Shown here: one piece after another, positions 8,460-18,386 of the stretch | Numbering within the stretch: the stretch's first letter is position 1 | Layout of the letters: the number at the start of each line of letters is the position of its first letter | NCBI RefSeq assembly: GCF_026262505.1 | Contig: NC_067207.1 | Location: 17,886,082-17,950,081, forward strand | Direction: 5' to 3' | DNA length: 64,000 bases | Origin: Trichomonas vaginalis G3 | Lineage: Eukaryota; Parabasalia; Trichomonadida; Trichomonadidae | Position numbers and translations under genes: made by a program | The notes under the pieces: model-generated | The model's database searches: none | What the model was told of the DNA's origin: nothing | What the model saw: only the letters and a program-made list of their open reading frames with translations

Positions 8460-11400
8460 TCATAATAGAAACCCACGTGGACCAAGCTTTACTTTCTTCC
8501 TGACTGAGTTTTTAACTCTTCTTTTTCCTTCATTGCCCTCTGCTTGAAGTTGTTGCATCTTTGCATTATGTTCATCTAGTATGTTGCAAATTTTCCATGC
8601 CCTTTTTGCCTTTGGGCTCTGGTCGCCCATCTCAGGTAACCTATATCCTAGAAAGAGTTTGTCATAGTTTGTATTTGAGTCGTCGCTTATTGTTTGCATG
8701 ACTCTGTCCTGAGTTTCCGGTTCAAGCTCTTCAAACAGTGCCTGTCCATATGGAATATGCTCGTTTCCAAATATATGTTTTTGTAGCCATTCTGGTTTTC
8801 TTTCCATGTTACCAACTATATCTTTTGTGAATGGGAAAGCTTTTACCCAATCTTTCAGTCTTGCGTCGTTTATTTCTGTAGTTGGTTTTATTTTGTCAAG
8901 GAACATGTTTTTCAATACTAACATTTCATTTGGTACTGTCCATTTGAGTTTTCTTAAATATTCATCCCTTCTCAGTTCATCGTCTGCAAAGTAAGTTTTT
9001 ATGACATTTTGTAAACTTTCGTTTGCAAGGTCATGTACAATAGGTTCTCTTCCTTCGCTCTCCCTAACTTTCTTTCTAAACTCTTCACCAAATATACCAT
9101 CTCTATGGTTCTGTGTAGTTCTTTGAGATAAATGTTCTAGAACGTCAGGTGTTATATTTCCATCAGCCATGTTCATTTCATACTGGTCCAAAATATCTGC
9201 ATGTTTCATATCTTTCAATGGCATTAAAGCCGCGCTTAAAATACCAGCTATATCTCGTTCACCATTCAATTCCATTGCGTCTACAACTTCTTGGAATTGT
9301 GGTTGTAAGTTTATGAACCACCTATCCGGATTAGCTTTATGACCCCATCTCATTGTAGTTCCATCGTCTGCAGAAACAAAAGTAGGTTTGTTTCCATCTT
9401 GGCTAGGTTCTGAATGAACTTTAAACAATGTTTCATTTCTATATGTTTTCTTGAAATTTAACCTTTTATCTTCACCGAGTTCATCCGAAGATTGAACGTT
9501 AAATGCTCGTAAGTAAAAAGGGTTGTTGTATTTGTGTACATTTTCTTTCAGTACTTTCATTCTATGCTGAATATTTTCATCTGGTGTTGGAGTCTTTTGT
9601 ATGTCGGCAAACATTTTTCGATATTCTTCTACTATGTCAGCCGAATCTTTCTTAGACTCTTGGAAAGATTCCATATTCACCTCATGCTCTTGTTGAGGGT
9701 CAAGATTTTTCGGCTGTTCCAAATCTTCATCTAGTTCTGTGAAGTTAGTTTCCAAAGGAGGGACTTGTTCGTTTCCTTCAGGCTCTTCTAGCTGTTGTTG
9801 CTGAACTATTTCTTCCATGTCTGGTTGTATCTGAACTTCTTCCTGTGGAGTTTCTTGTACCTCATCTGCTGGCATTTCATATATTCCGAGACCGTTTTCA
9901 ACAATTTCCCTATCTACGTCATCCGCATTCATAAGCTTTTGTTCTTTCGTTCCGTCTCTATTTTTTACGCGTTTCATGACGAAAGTTGAATTGTCATTTA
10001 GCTCTGACATCAAATATCTCGGAGTAAATTCATCCATGTCATTTGGATGATATGCTATTAAATCATATCCCTTAGCGAGCTTGTATTTTCCAGGTTTGAG
10101 ATTATATCCGTTTTGGTGCTGAGCCATAAAGCTAAATAGGTTCGGGTCAGTATTTCCATCCTTGAACTTTCTAATAGCTTCTTTATATCTGTCACTAAAG
10201 TCAACAGTATCTGGGAAACCACACTCTTCTTTAAGCATTTTTAAGAATTCTTGGTTTCCTTGTTCTCTACTTCTTTTATGTCCTTGTTCTGTTTGTGGTT
10301 GTTGTGCTGGTTGTGGAGGTGGTTGTTGTGCTGGTTGTTGTGCATGCCTGTGTCTGTGTCCATGTGACGATGTAAATGTTTTAGGTAGTCCTGGTGCAGG
10401 TGCTTCTCTTGGAGGGTTTGGTGGTATATAAATTCCACCAGCTGGCACATATGTTCCATCTGCAGCGTAATGTCCTACCTGACTTTTCGTTCTTAAGAAA
10501 GCATTTACTAGGTCTGTTTTGGTCTGTTGTAACTCTTTTTCTTGACTTTTCACAACAGTTGCTCTAACGGCGTCATAGGCACTTTGAACTGCCTGTCTCG
10601 TTGCTGCATCTGTTATTTTCGTCATATTTTGTGCTACTTCTTTTAACTCTTTGTCGAAACCTTCAGACTTCAGTTTCTTTCCAGATGAGAAGTCGTTCAC
10701 TTGTTTCACCTTACTATGAAGAGCTTCGAAGGCGTTCTTAAAGTCAGCATTCATTAAAGCTTCATTTGAACTGTCTTCATCCGCTTGTATTTTTGTCCTT
10801 ATTGACCCTATGAGTTGGGCTGCTTTAGCGTTGGCTTGGGCATCTAACCAGTCATTGTTGGCTTTTATATATTCTGCGCTTTTCATTGCCTTTTGCATAG
10901 CCGCGTCGTTATTTTTACTTTCTTGTGCTAAGTTTTCATACTGTACGGTTTGGTTTTGCAACTGTAAAAGTTTTTCTGCCTTTACATTTGCTTCAACTTC
11001 CTTTTTATACTCATCGCTATCCATATATGTCTTCAGGGCTTTTTGTTTTATCTCTTCATCTTTCAGTATTTTATATTGAGTAGTATGGTTTTTCAAATTT
11101 ATGACATCTTGTTCCATTTTTGCTACTTCTGCTGCTTTTTCTGACACTTTTTTTGCATATTCCTCTGTACTTAGTTCTTTCAGTTGTTCTTCTTTCTTCT
11201 TTTTCTCTACGTTTAACTCATTGAGTTTCTTTGTGTGTCTGTCATATTCTAGTTTCTTTTCGTTTTCACTTATTTGCTTCTGTATGTCTATGTTTGACTT
11301 TTTGACATCTGTTATTTGATTTTTGAGTGAACTCAAATTCATTTGACTTTGAGGGTTATAGGCTGTTCCGTCTGCAGCTCCACCATAGCCTGCCATTTTC

Positions 11401-11600
11401 GCTAAAAGTGCCGCTCTTAAACCTCCACTCTGTGCACCAACAACTCGGTTTAAAAGCATAGGATTGCTTGACATTTGTTGCAACATAGTGGGGTCATTCA
11501 GCATTTGTTGTTGCAACTGTTGTTGTGGTGTCAGTCTTACTATTGGATGTTTCAATGCTCTCTTCCTCTTACGTATATTCTTACGTAGCTTACGTGGCAT
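8460..11600 (-). CDS. Very large coiled-coil structural-type protein (1046 aa)
   Basis: The start is the ATG at 11600, preceded by TTTTTTACTTCACTTAAA. The N-terminus is strongly basic (MPRKLRKNIRKRKRALK), then a Q/M-rich stretch and a Gly/Ala patch. A long charged coiled-coil region covers about residues 90-350. Around residues 390-450 there is a Pro/Gln/His-rich linker with HGHRHRH and PAQQPPPQ repeats, followed by a mixed C-terminal half that ends in basic residues. It is the longest gene of the element and is open here, but broken in copy 2. Its size and position beside the capsid gene suggest a virion-core, tape-measure-like or scaffold protein. I do not recognise the family. Confidence 0.65.
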   Translation of the reverse strand: MPRKLRKNIRKRKRALKHPIVRLTPQQQLQQQMLNDPTMLQQMSSNPMLLNRVVGAQSGGLRAALLAKMAGYGGAADGTAYNPQSQMNLSSLKNQITDVKKSNIDIQKQISENEKKLEYDRHTKKLNELNVEKKKKEEQLKELSTEEYAKKVSEKAAEVAKMEQDVINLKNHTTQYKILKDEEIKQKALKTYMDSDEYKKEVEANVKAEKLLQLQNQTVQYENLAQESKNNDAAMQKAMKSAEYIKANNDWLDAQANAKAAQLIGSIRTKIQADEDSSNEALMNADFKNAFEALHSKVKQVNDFSSGKKLKSEGFDKELKEVAQNMTKITDAATRQAVQSAYDAVRATVVKSQEKELQQTKTDLVNAFLRTKSQVGHYAADGTYVPAGGIYIPPNPPREAPAPGLPKTFTSSHGHRHRHAQQPAQQPPPQPAQQPQTEQGHKRSREQGNQEFLKMLKEECGFPDTVDFSDRYKEAIRKFKDGNTDPNLFSFMAQHQNGYNLKPGKYKLAKGYDLIAYHPNDMDEFTPRYLMSELNDNSTFVMKRVKNRDGTKEQKLMNADDVDREIVENGLGIYEMPADEVQETPQEEVQIQPDMEEIVQQQQLEEPEGNEQVPPLETNFTELDEDLEQPKNLDPQQEHEVNMESFQESKKDSADIVEEYRKMFADIQKTPTPDENIQHRMKVLKENVHKYNNPFYLRAFNVQSSDELGEDKRLNFKKTYRNETLFKVHSEPSQDGNKPTFVSADDGTTMRWGHKANPDRWFINLQPQFQEVVDAMELNGERDIAGILSAALMPLKDMKHADILDQYEMNMADGNITPDVLEHLSQRTTQNHRDGIFGEEFRKKVRESEGREPIVHDLANESLQNVIKTYFADDELRRDEYLRKLKWTVPNEMLVLKNMFLDKIKPTTEINDARLKDWVKAFPFTKDIVGNMERKPEWLQKHIFGNEHIPYGQALFEELEPETQDRVMQTISDDSNTNYDKLFLGYRLPEMGDQSPKAKRAWKICNILDEHNAKMQQLQAEGNEGKRRVKNSVRKKVKLGPRGFLL

Positions 11601-11639
11601 TTTAAGTGAAGTAAAAAACGGTTTTTGACATATGTTTTA

Positions 11640-12480
11640 TTGTGACTTCTTCGTAAAGACTTTGTTGAGATTTCTTCGTAAATGAGTGTAAATGACCCAA
11701 AAATATATTTTAGGTGAAGAGGTGAGATTTCACCTCTTTTTTCACCTCATTTCTCACCTCTTGAATTTTCATGAATTTCTTCGTAAAGACTTTGTTAAGA
11801 CTTCTTCATCTAATTTCTCATGAACTTTCTTGTCTATGTTTTGTTGAGATTTCTTCGTAAAGACTTTGTTGAGATTTCTTCGTAAAGACTTTGTCAAGAT
11901 TTCATCGTAAAGACTTTGTTGAGATTTCTTCGTAAATGACCCTAGTAGTATATTTTTGGTGTAAATTTCATGAAAATTCAAGAGGTGAGAAAAGAGGTGA
12001 AAAAACAGGTGAAATCTCACCTCTTCACCTAAAATATATTTTTGGTGTAAAATTCTGAGTAAAATGACAGATGGAACACATACTTTTTCAGTAAGTACAT
12101 ATGGGGTAGAAAAGAGGGTAGAAAACGGGGTAGATATACCCTTCTACCCTAAAATATATTTTTGTCTGATTTACGCTCATTACGAAGAAATCTTGACAAA
12201 GTCTTTACGAAGAAATCTTGACAAAGTCTTTACGATGAAGTTTTGACAAAGTCTTTACGATGAAGTTTTGACAAAGTCTTTACGATGAAGTTTTGACAAA
12301 GTCTTTACGATGAAATCTTGACAAAGTCTTTACGATGAAGTTTTGACAAAGTCTTTACGATGAAATTCATGAAAATTCAAGAGGTGAAAAATGAGGTGAA
12401 AAAACAGGTGAAATCTCACCTCTTCACCTAAAATATATTTTTTATTGAATTCTGTATAATATTCTGAGTAATATGACAGA
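11640..12480. repeat. Right subterminal array of Maverick copy 1
   Basis: Two repeat types alternate. One is a 25-bp tandem unit containing CTTCGTAAAGACTTTGTTGA, in both orientations. The other is a hairpin whose stem halves are GAGGTGA and TCACCTC, followed by AAAATATATTTTT. One hairpin at about 12105-12165 has the GGGTAGAA/TTCTACCC stem used in copy 2. No gene is visible here. Confidence 0.8.
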
Positions 12481-12657
12481 TGTTTATATAACACTTTCTC
12501 CGGTTTATAGGACCTCTCTCATATTCTATCTTGTCATATCAAAACTCATAGTCATGTTTGTCCTCTAAGACTTCATTTATACTAAACATCTTCAGGGCTA
12601 GAAGGCACGAAGTGCCTGGAAGCCCCACTTCCTTTTTTTTTTTTTTTTTTTTTTTTT
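12481..12657. repeat. Right terminal repeat of Maverick copy 1
   Basis: The terminal segment carries CTCTCATATTCTA and the CACGAAGTGCCTGGAAGC palindrome-like block, then a 25-T tract. The same order, reversed, begins copy 2 at 19950, where the tandem array splits it. In copy 1 the terminal repeat is not split, so it shows the uninterrupted form. Confidence 0.8.
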
Positions 12658-13067
12658 AATCAAATTCAATGATCTTAAAAGCGAAGGATAAACCTCAAAA
12701 TTTACGAATATAATGAGTGGGAATATAATGCTTATCTATCATAAAACCATATGAAATATCAATTTTTGCTTTACGCCTAATTTTTGACGACAATTAGCAA
12801 AAAATGTTAAATGTTAACACTCAGTCCATTTGAATATGAAAAATAAAATTGACTTTGATTAAATGTTTTTATTTATCATGCAATTCTTCTTGCGACCAAA
12901 GATTTGAATAAAAGTTCAAAAAATAAGATAGCTTAAAAAATAATATACGGTAGTGTTTACTAATAGATGAATAGTATATAAATTCTATTAAAATGGATTT
13001 GATCCAAAAAAATATATAAAATTTGATCATAAATAAAATTGTTTAGTAGTCATTTAAAATGATGTAA

Positions 13068-14129
13068 TTATTCAAATTTTGCTAAGACCCATTCGTCTTT
13101 GATATATAACTCCCATTTTTGCATTTCTGGCTCGTACCAAAATTTTGAAACTTCGAATAATTCGTTAGGAGTGTAATTACTATTCGTTTTTGGATTAATA
13201 TCGAGAGATAAATGTGGTGTATTGTTGTATTTTTCAATGAACTGCTGAACTGAGTCCTTGATTTGTTGAATATCATCCAACTCGTCTGGCAAAAACTTTT
13301 CTAAGCTTGGCCACAGGCGCTCCACCTTGCCGTTCTGTCTTGGCATATACGGCAAGGTGTGCTTCCAAACTATTCCGTTTTCCTGCATAACCTGGCCGAA
13401 TTCACCGCGGTTTTCACCGCCGTTATCGGTCCAGATGCAGTAAGGAATAAACTCCTCTAAAAGTTTTCTTAAAACCTTCGCTGTTGAGTTGGAAGACTTG
13501 TTTTTCAATAATTTAGTTTTGAGAACTTTACGTGTCATATCATCCAATATGGCAAAAAATGGAAAAGAAACATTACCGTGAAGGTAATGAATATCGCAGT
13601 GCCATATCAAATTCTTTGATATGGCACGATATTTGGTAGGTGGATCTGCTGGTTTGTAATCTCTTTTTGAAGATAAACCTGATTCCATCATAAATTTTTC
13701 CACTTGATGATGCTTTATTTTTTGTAAATTGTCAAAAATTTGATCTTTTGTCAAATCTTCTATATTTTCAAATTCTTTTGCAATTTCTTCTTTTTCTTTC
13801 TCACAATCGGGATTTTGAGCAATATTTTGAAACCTTTTAATCAATAAATAAGTTTTTGAAATTCCTCCTTTATATTGTGAAACACAAGAATTAATTAATT
13901 GTTTTTGCTCAAATGTTGGTGGATTTGGTTTTCTGCCGCGACTAACTTTTGGTAATTCGATTTCTTGAAGTTGAAATGCTCTTCTTATTGTATTTTCGGC
14001 AACATTCAATTTAATTTTACCATTTTCCAATTCAACTTCCCTTCCCACACTTTTGTAAGATTCACCTTCTTCTATTCTTCTTTTAGCTTCAAATAGCCAT
14101 TCTCTGCTTATAGATTTGGCAGTAGTCAT
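13068..14129 (-). CDS. IS481-like DDE transposase
   Basis: The ORF is 353 codons and intact. An N-terminal helix-turn-helix-like region (about residues 5-60) is followed by a basic linker RGRKPN and a long helical segment. The rve-type catalytic core starts near residue 170. The DDE triad is D179 (WHCDIHYL), D235 (WTDNGGEN) and E270 (RQNGKVERLWP); D235 to E270 gives the classic 35-residue spacing. A host-type initiator TCACA lies 18-22 bp upstream of the ATG on the coding strand (plus-strand bases 14147-14151). The gene is complete and could be the source of activity for the 654-bp MITEs, which share the element's ends. Confidence 0.85.
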   Translation of the reverse strand: MTTAKSISREWLFEAKRRIEEGESYKSVGREVELENGKIKLNVAENTIRRAFQLQEIELPKVSRGRKPNPPTFEQKQLINSCVSQYKGGISKTYLLIKRFQNIAQNPDCEKEKEEIAKEFENIEDLTKDQIFDNLQKIKHHQVEKFMMESGLSSKRDYKPADPPTKYRAISKNLIWHCDIHYLHGNVSFPFFAILDDMTRKVLKTKLLKNKSSNSTAKVLRKLLEEFIPYCIWTDNGGENRGEFGQVMQENGIVWKHTLPYMPRQNGKVERLWPSLEKFLPDELDDIQQIKDSVQQFIEKYNNTPHLSLDINPKTNSNYTPNELFEVSKFWYEPEMQKWELYIKDEWVLAKFE

Positions 14130-14194
14130 AAAAGTGGTCCTTCTTTTGTGATAAGATTCAAATTTGAATGTGGATGATAAATAAAAATCAAAAA

Positions 14195-15955
14195 TCTCGT
14201 AAACGAAAAAGAGGATTTGACTGCGTCAAATCCTCTCTCTCAAAAAGTGGACTTTACATGGCAAATTCCAAATGCATGTAAGGTCCACTTTGATCAGTTT
14301 CAGGATGGAATTGGAGGCCATGAGGTACTGACATTGCATCAGTATCTCATAGCCTCCAATCCCTTCAAAAAATGGGAGAAACTTTGGTCGAATAATTTAA
14401 CATTCGGCCAAAGTTTCTCCCATAATTAATGAGAATGAAAGGGTAAGAGGCATATTGTTGTAAACAGAAATTCATCAAAAGTGACACCTCAGAAAAGCTA
14501 AAATATTGAATTTTTGGAACTTTTGATAGAGCACGTTTTTAAATATTAATTAAAGTAAATGTATATTTTGTAAAGATTCTTTTTAATAAAAAAATAAAAT
14601 TTTGAAGAAGAACACAAAATCTTCTGAAAAATAATATCACATAAACTCATATTATTTTCTAATATATAACTATTTTATATAAAAATCAAATTCAATGATC
14701 TTAAAAGCGAAGGATAAACCTCAAAATTTACGAATATAATGAGTGGGAATATAATGCTTATCTATCATAAAACCATATGAAATATCAATTTTTGCTTTAC
14801 GCCTATTCCCACTCATTATATTCGTAAATTTTGAGGTTTATCCTTCGCTTTTAAGATCATTGAATTTGATTTTTATATAAAATAGTTATATATTAGAAAA
14901 TAATATGAGTTTATGTGATATTATTTTTCAGAAGATTTCATTCTATATGCCTATGAAAAGTACTCTCAAAACTAACTTTTTCCTAATTATAATTAAATCT
15001 AGAATATTGTATTATGCTTAGTATTATTTCATTTTTCTCATTCAATTTAGAATTTACAAATGTCAAAAAATTGAGAGCTGTCACTTTTGATGAATTTCTG
15101 TTTATTACACATATAGGGTCACTATATACCTCTTACCCTTTCATTTTCATTTGGAGGTCAACAAACCCGGAGTTAATTGCAAACAATTAACTCCAAATTT
15201 GTTTATGTTAAGGAAGGAATTGGAGGGTAAGAGGTACATAGTATTAATATGTACCTCTTACCCTGCAATTCCTTCTAGAAAGTTCCAAAACTTTGGGTTA
15301 ATTGCAAACTATTAACCCAAAGTTTTGGAACTTTCAAGTGGAGATGGAATGCTTTGGGGTATACATTAATATAATATACCTCAAAGCCATCCATCTCCAC
15401 TACAAATGGGAGAAACTTTGTCCGAATAGTTTAACATTCGGACAAAGTTTCTCCCATCTTTCAATGTAATTGCTACCTGTGAGGTACTGACTTGAAGTCA
15501 GTGCTTCACAGGTAGCAATATCCAAAAATTTAAAAACATTTTATCAATTCGTTAGAGAACTAGAGCCTCCTAGGTACTGAACCAGAATCAGTGCCTAGGG
15601 GACTCTAGTGATCTATATAAATCTGAGAAACTTTGAGGAAATTGTTCGACATTTCCTCAAAGTTTCTCAGCAATTTAGCGAGGAATGTTCGTTATCGTGT
15701 AGATATTTATAATATATACATGATAACAAACATTCCCCGCTAAAAGATGTAAAATCTTATAAGAAATAATTGCAAAAGAATAACAAATTGCAACAAATTT
15801 TATATGAAACTGAACCTTATGAGGTAGTGATTCAAGATCACCGCCTCATAAGATTCAGTTTCAATCTCAAGTATCTCAAAAGTAAGGCTCTATTTTTTGC
15901 CATGTAAAGTGTCACTTTTTCTGTCAAACTGTTTTTATCGTTTTCGTTTACAACA
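14195..15955. mobile_element. Hairpin-array element, copy A
   Basis: The element is bounded by TCTCGTAAACGAAAA and the inverse of TGTTGTAAACGAAAA, with A-rich direct flanks of at least 4 bp (AAAA). Inside are about a dozen consecutive 40-65-bp imperfect palindromes with short loops and almost no sequence between them. There is no ORF of note. Apart from the nested MITE at 14456-15109, it matches the reverse complement of copy B (43051-44401) over its whole length, except for a duplicated block in copy B. It interrupts the IS481-like transposon between the transposase start and the right inverted end. Confidence 0.8.
14456..15109. mobile_element. 654-bp MITE of the IS481-like family
   Basis: The ends are TGTTGTAAACAGAAATTC and the inverse of TGTAATAAACAGAAATTC. 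It is flanked by the 5-bp direct repeat CATAT at 14451-14455 and 15110-15114. The body is mostly two long inverted arms joined head to head, matching the inverted ends of the transposon at 12658-16617. There is no coding capacity. It sits in the loop of one palindrome of the hairpin-array element, and copy B of that element preserves the empty site. A second copy of the same length is at 58725-59378. Confidence 0.9.
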
Positions 15956-15994
15956 AAAATAATTGTTATAATTTAAATGAAGAAGTAATTTAAA

Positions 15995-16617
15995 ACGATT
16001 TTATTTATGATCAAATTTTATATATTTTTTTGGATCAAATCCATTTTAATAGAATTTATATACTATTCATCTATTAGTAAACACTACCGTATATTATTTT
16101 TTAAGCTATCTTATTTTTTGAACTTTTATTCAAATCTTTGGTCGCAAGAAGAATTGCATGATAAATAAAAACATTTAATCAAAGTCAATTTTATTTTTCA
16201 TATTCAAATGGACTGAGTGTTAACATTTAACATTTTTTGCTAATTGTCGTCAAAAATTAGGCGTAAAGCAAAAATTGATATTTCATATGGTTTTATGATA
16301 GATAAGCATTATATTCCCACTCATTATATTCGTAAATTTTGAGGTTTATCCTTCGCTTTTAAGATCATTGAATTTGATTTTTATATAAAATAGTTATATA
16401 TTAGAAAATAATATGAGTTTATGTGATATTATTTTTCAGAAGATTTCATTCTATATGCCTATGAAAAGTACTCTCAAAACTAACTTTTTCCTAATTATAA
16501 TTAAATCTAGAATATTGTATTATGCTTAGTATTATTTCATTTTTCTCATTCAATTTAGAATTTACAAATGTCAAAAAATTGAGAGCTGTCACTTTTGATG
16601 AATTTCTGTTTATTACA
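15995..16617. repeat. Right long inverted end of the IS481-like transposon
   Basis: About 620 bp. The inner 380 bp are the reverse complement of 12658-13040. The outer part matches one arm of the two 654-bp MITEs, including GAGAGCTGTCACTTTTGATG and the TTTATTACA terminus. No gene is present. Confidence 0.85.
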
Positions 16618-16950
16618 CTTCTGATTTTAGCATTGAACTAAGCGTACTTCTGTTGCATGCTAAGTTCGGTCAAAATGTAAACCTCTCAATTTTATCGTCG
16701 GGGAAAGTAACTCAATTCCTTCAAAATTATTCTTTAAATATTGAATTTAAAGTTATTTAATTTGGATTATAAATAAATAGGCTAATACAATATTTAAAAA
16801 TGAGAAAAAATAACTTTTCAAAGAACTTTTCATAATCTCATAGAAAATTTTTTATTCAATAATTATATAAATTAATTAACATTCATAATGGAATTGGATT
16901 TTTTTTATAAAAAATTGGTCCTACTTAACTTTTTGAGAGAATTTGGCTTT

Positions 16951-16955
16951 TCATT
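16951..16955 (+). promoter_or_regulatory. Initiator-like TCATT
   Basis: TCATT fits the T. vaginalis initiator consensus TCAYW and lies 8 bp before the ATG at 16963, the usual short leader in this organism. It supports the choice of the downstream start codon. Confidence 0.4.
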
Positions 16956-16962
16956 TTTTATT

Positions 16963-17937
16963 ATGAGTAGACCAACCATTCCTTCTTGGTGGTTAATTCA
17001 AACACGCGAAAAACTTGAATCTCGCGAACTCAATTATTTAATTGCGTGTAAGCGAGTTCCATACGAGGATGAAATGAGGTGTGAATTTAGATCAATTTCG
17101 AAAAACACACTTAAAGCAGCATACACAAATGCAAATTTAACGCCCCCAAACGTTAAACCTGGTCCGGCACCAGATGATATTACTCCTGAAAATTTGCAAT
17201 ATGTTCTCCAAAAATTTCAGGAATATAAGTGCGGAATCCAAAAGATGTTTTGGCGTTTAAACATGGATCAAAATGTTTATTCAGTTTCCTACAATAAACT
17301 CAGAAGAATTTACAGTATTTTGGAGATCAAAGAACCAAAAAGTGACAGACCCCCTCAAAAATATTATACGCCATATGAAGCAACAAAACCTGATACCATA
17401 TGACATGTAGATGTTCATTTTTTATACGGTTCACAGAGGTTACCTGTTTATGGTATAATAGACGATAAATCTCGGTTTTTGTTGGCTTTAAAAATTTTGC
17501 CAAATAAATCTTCCGAATCTACAACAAGAGTTGCCGAAGAAACGATTGGCTTATATCAAAAGCCATTTTGTTTCTGGTCCGACAACGGGGGAGAGAATAT
17601 GGGCCAATTTTATAATTGGCTCATGCGAAACAACATTCAAATCCGCCACACTCTCCCCCATATGCCGCGCCAGAACGGCAAGATTGAAAGGCTCTGGCCG
17701 TCTCTTGAAAGAAATGTCGGCCGGTCTTCAAATGCAAAACAAATTCAAGAATTTCTTGATAAATTCAGGAAAAATTACAACTCAGTACCACATAAAACCC
17801 TTCCCAAAAAGGGTTTTCGCCCCATGACTCCAGAAGAGTGTTACAATGAGACACCACATTGGAAACAGGGTGAAACGCCATTTTGGAGAGTTATGATTGA
17901 TGGACACTTCGAAATCAAAGAAATACCGAACCATTGA
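16963..17937 (+). pseudogene. Second IS481-like transposase, one in-frame stop
   Basis: A single reading frame of 325 codons is interrupted only by TGA at 17401-17403, at the position that aligns with the Trp before the first catalytic Asp of the transposase at 13068-14129 (TGG to TGA). The catalytic motifs are otherwise present: HVDVHFLYG, FWSDNGGEN and RQNGKIERLWP. The start at 16963 (MSRPTIPSWW) aligns with the N-terminus of the other transposase, and an initiator TCATT lies at 16951-16955. An ATG at 16888 is also in frame but adds a hydrophobic, unconserved leader. It is clearly diverged from the first transposase, so it represents a different subfamily. Confidence 0.8.
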
Positions 17938-18012
17938 ATACACAATTACGAATAAACGCTTAATTTTTATAAAAATCTTATTACATTTTTCCTGAATTTT
18001 TAAATTGTACAA

Positions 18013-18205
18013 TAAAGATGGAAGGCTTTGGGGTACATATTAATATAATATACCTCAAAGCCTTCCATCTCCACTACAAATGGGAGAAACTTTGTCCGAA
18101 TAGTTTAACATTCGGACAAAGTTTCTTGTTTTTAATAAGAAACTAAAGGCTATGAGGCACTGATTATATATTAGTGCCTCACGGCCTTTAGTTTCTAATA
18201 GATAG
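18013..18205. repeat. Hairpin modules behind the second transposase
   Basis: Three consecutive palindromes are present: a GGAAGGCTTTGGGGTA / TACCTCAAAGCCTTCC stem, an AAACTTTGTCCGAAT / ATTCGGACAAAGTTT stem, and GAAACTAAAGGCTATGAGGC with its inverse. The first two are near-copies of modules of the hairpin-array elements (15349-15460 and 43548-43668). The third has the same GGCACTGAT...ATTAGTGCC style. This links the second transposase to the hairpin-array family. Confidence 0.75.
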
Positions 18206-18386
18206 CTGAGAAACTTTCTCCTTCGATTTAAAACTAACATTAAGGTCATGAAAAACTAATGGAGTTAAAGGCAAGAAATCAGCAGAAATAATGGAGTGTG
18301 GTAGAATTTAAGAAAAAATGACACTAGAAAAGTGACACCTAACCTTAAATTTCCAAACACTATTTTTTGATTGTATTTTGTTATTT

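Larger units (their letters stand above)
1..12657 (+). mobile_element. Maverick/Polinton copy 1, right part
   Basis: Gene order and sequence match the complete Maverick at 19950-43017 from its KilA-N/T5orf172 gene to the right end. The right terminus is a 25-T tract preceded by the same short terminal sequence (about 52 bp of terminal inverted repeat) as copy 2. The left end lies before the window. The right flank begins AATCA and lies inside the long inverted end of an IS481-like transposon, so this Maverick inserted into that older element. The copy is broken: about five genes are disrupted, with roughly half a dozen breaks. Its close similarity to copy 2 points to recent activity. Confidence 0.9.
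12658..16617 (-). mobile_element. IS481-like DNA transposon with long inverted ends, truncated on the left by Maverick copy 1
   Basis: Positions 12658-13040 are repeated in inverted orientation at about 15995-16376, and the right end continues outward to 16617, ending CTGTTTATTACA. Between the ends lies one transposase gene (13068-14129, minus strand). The left tip is missing because Maverick copy 1 is inserted into the left inverted end. A hairpin-array element (14195-15955) is inserted upstream of the transposase, with a MITE nested inside it. Terminal TGT...ACA ends and short target duplications fit the IS481-like group that I recall being described in Trichomonas (IS481EU). I have not checked that family membership. 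Confidence 0.75.
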
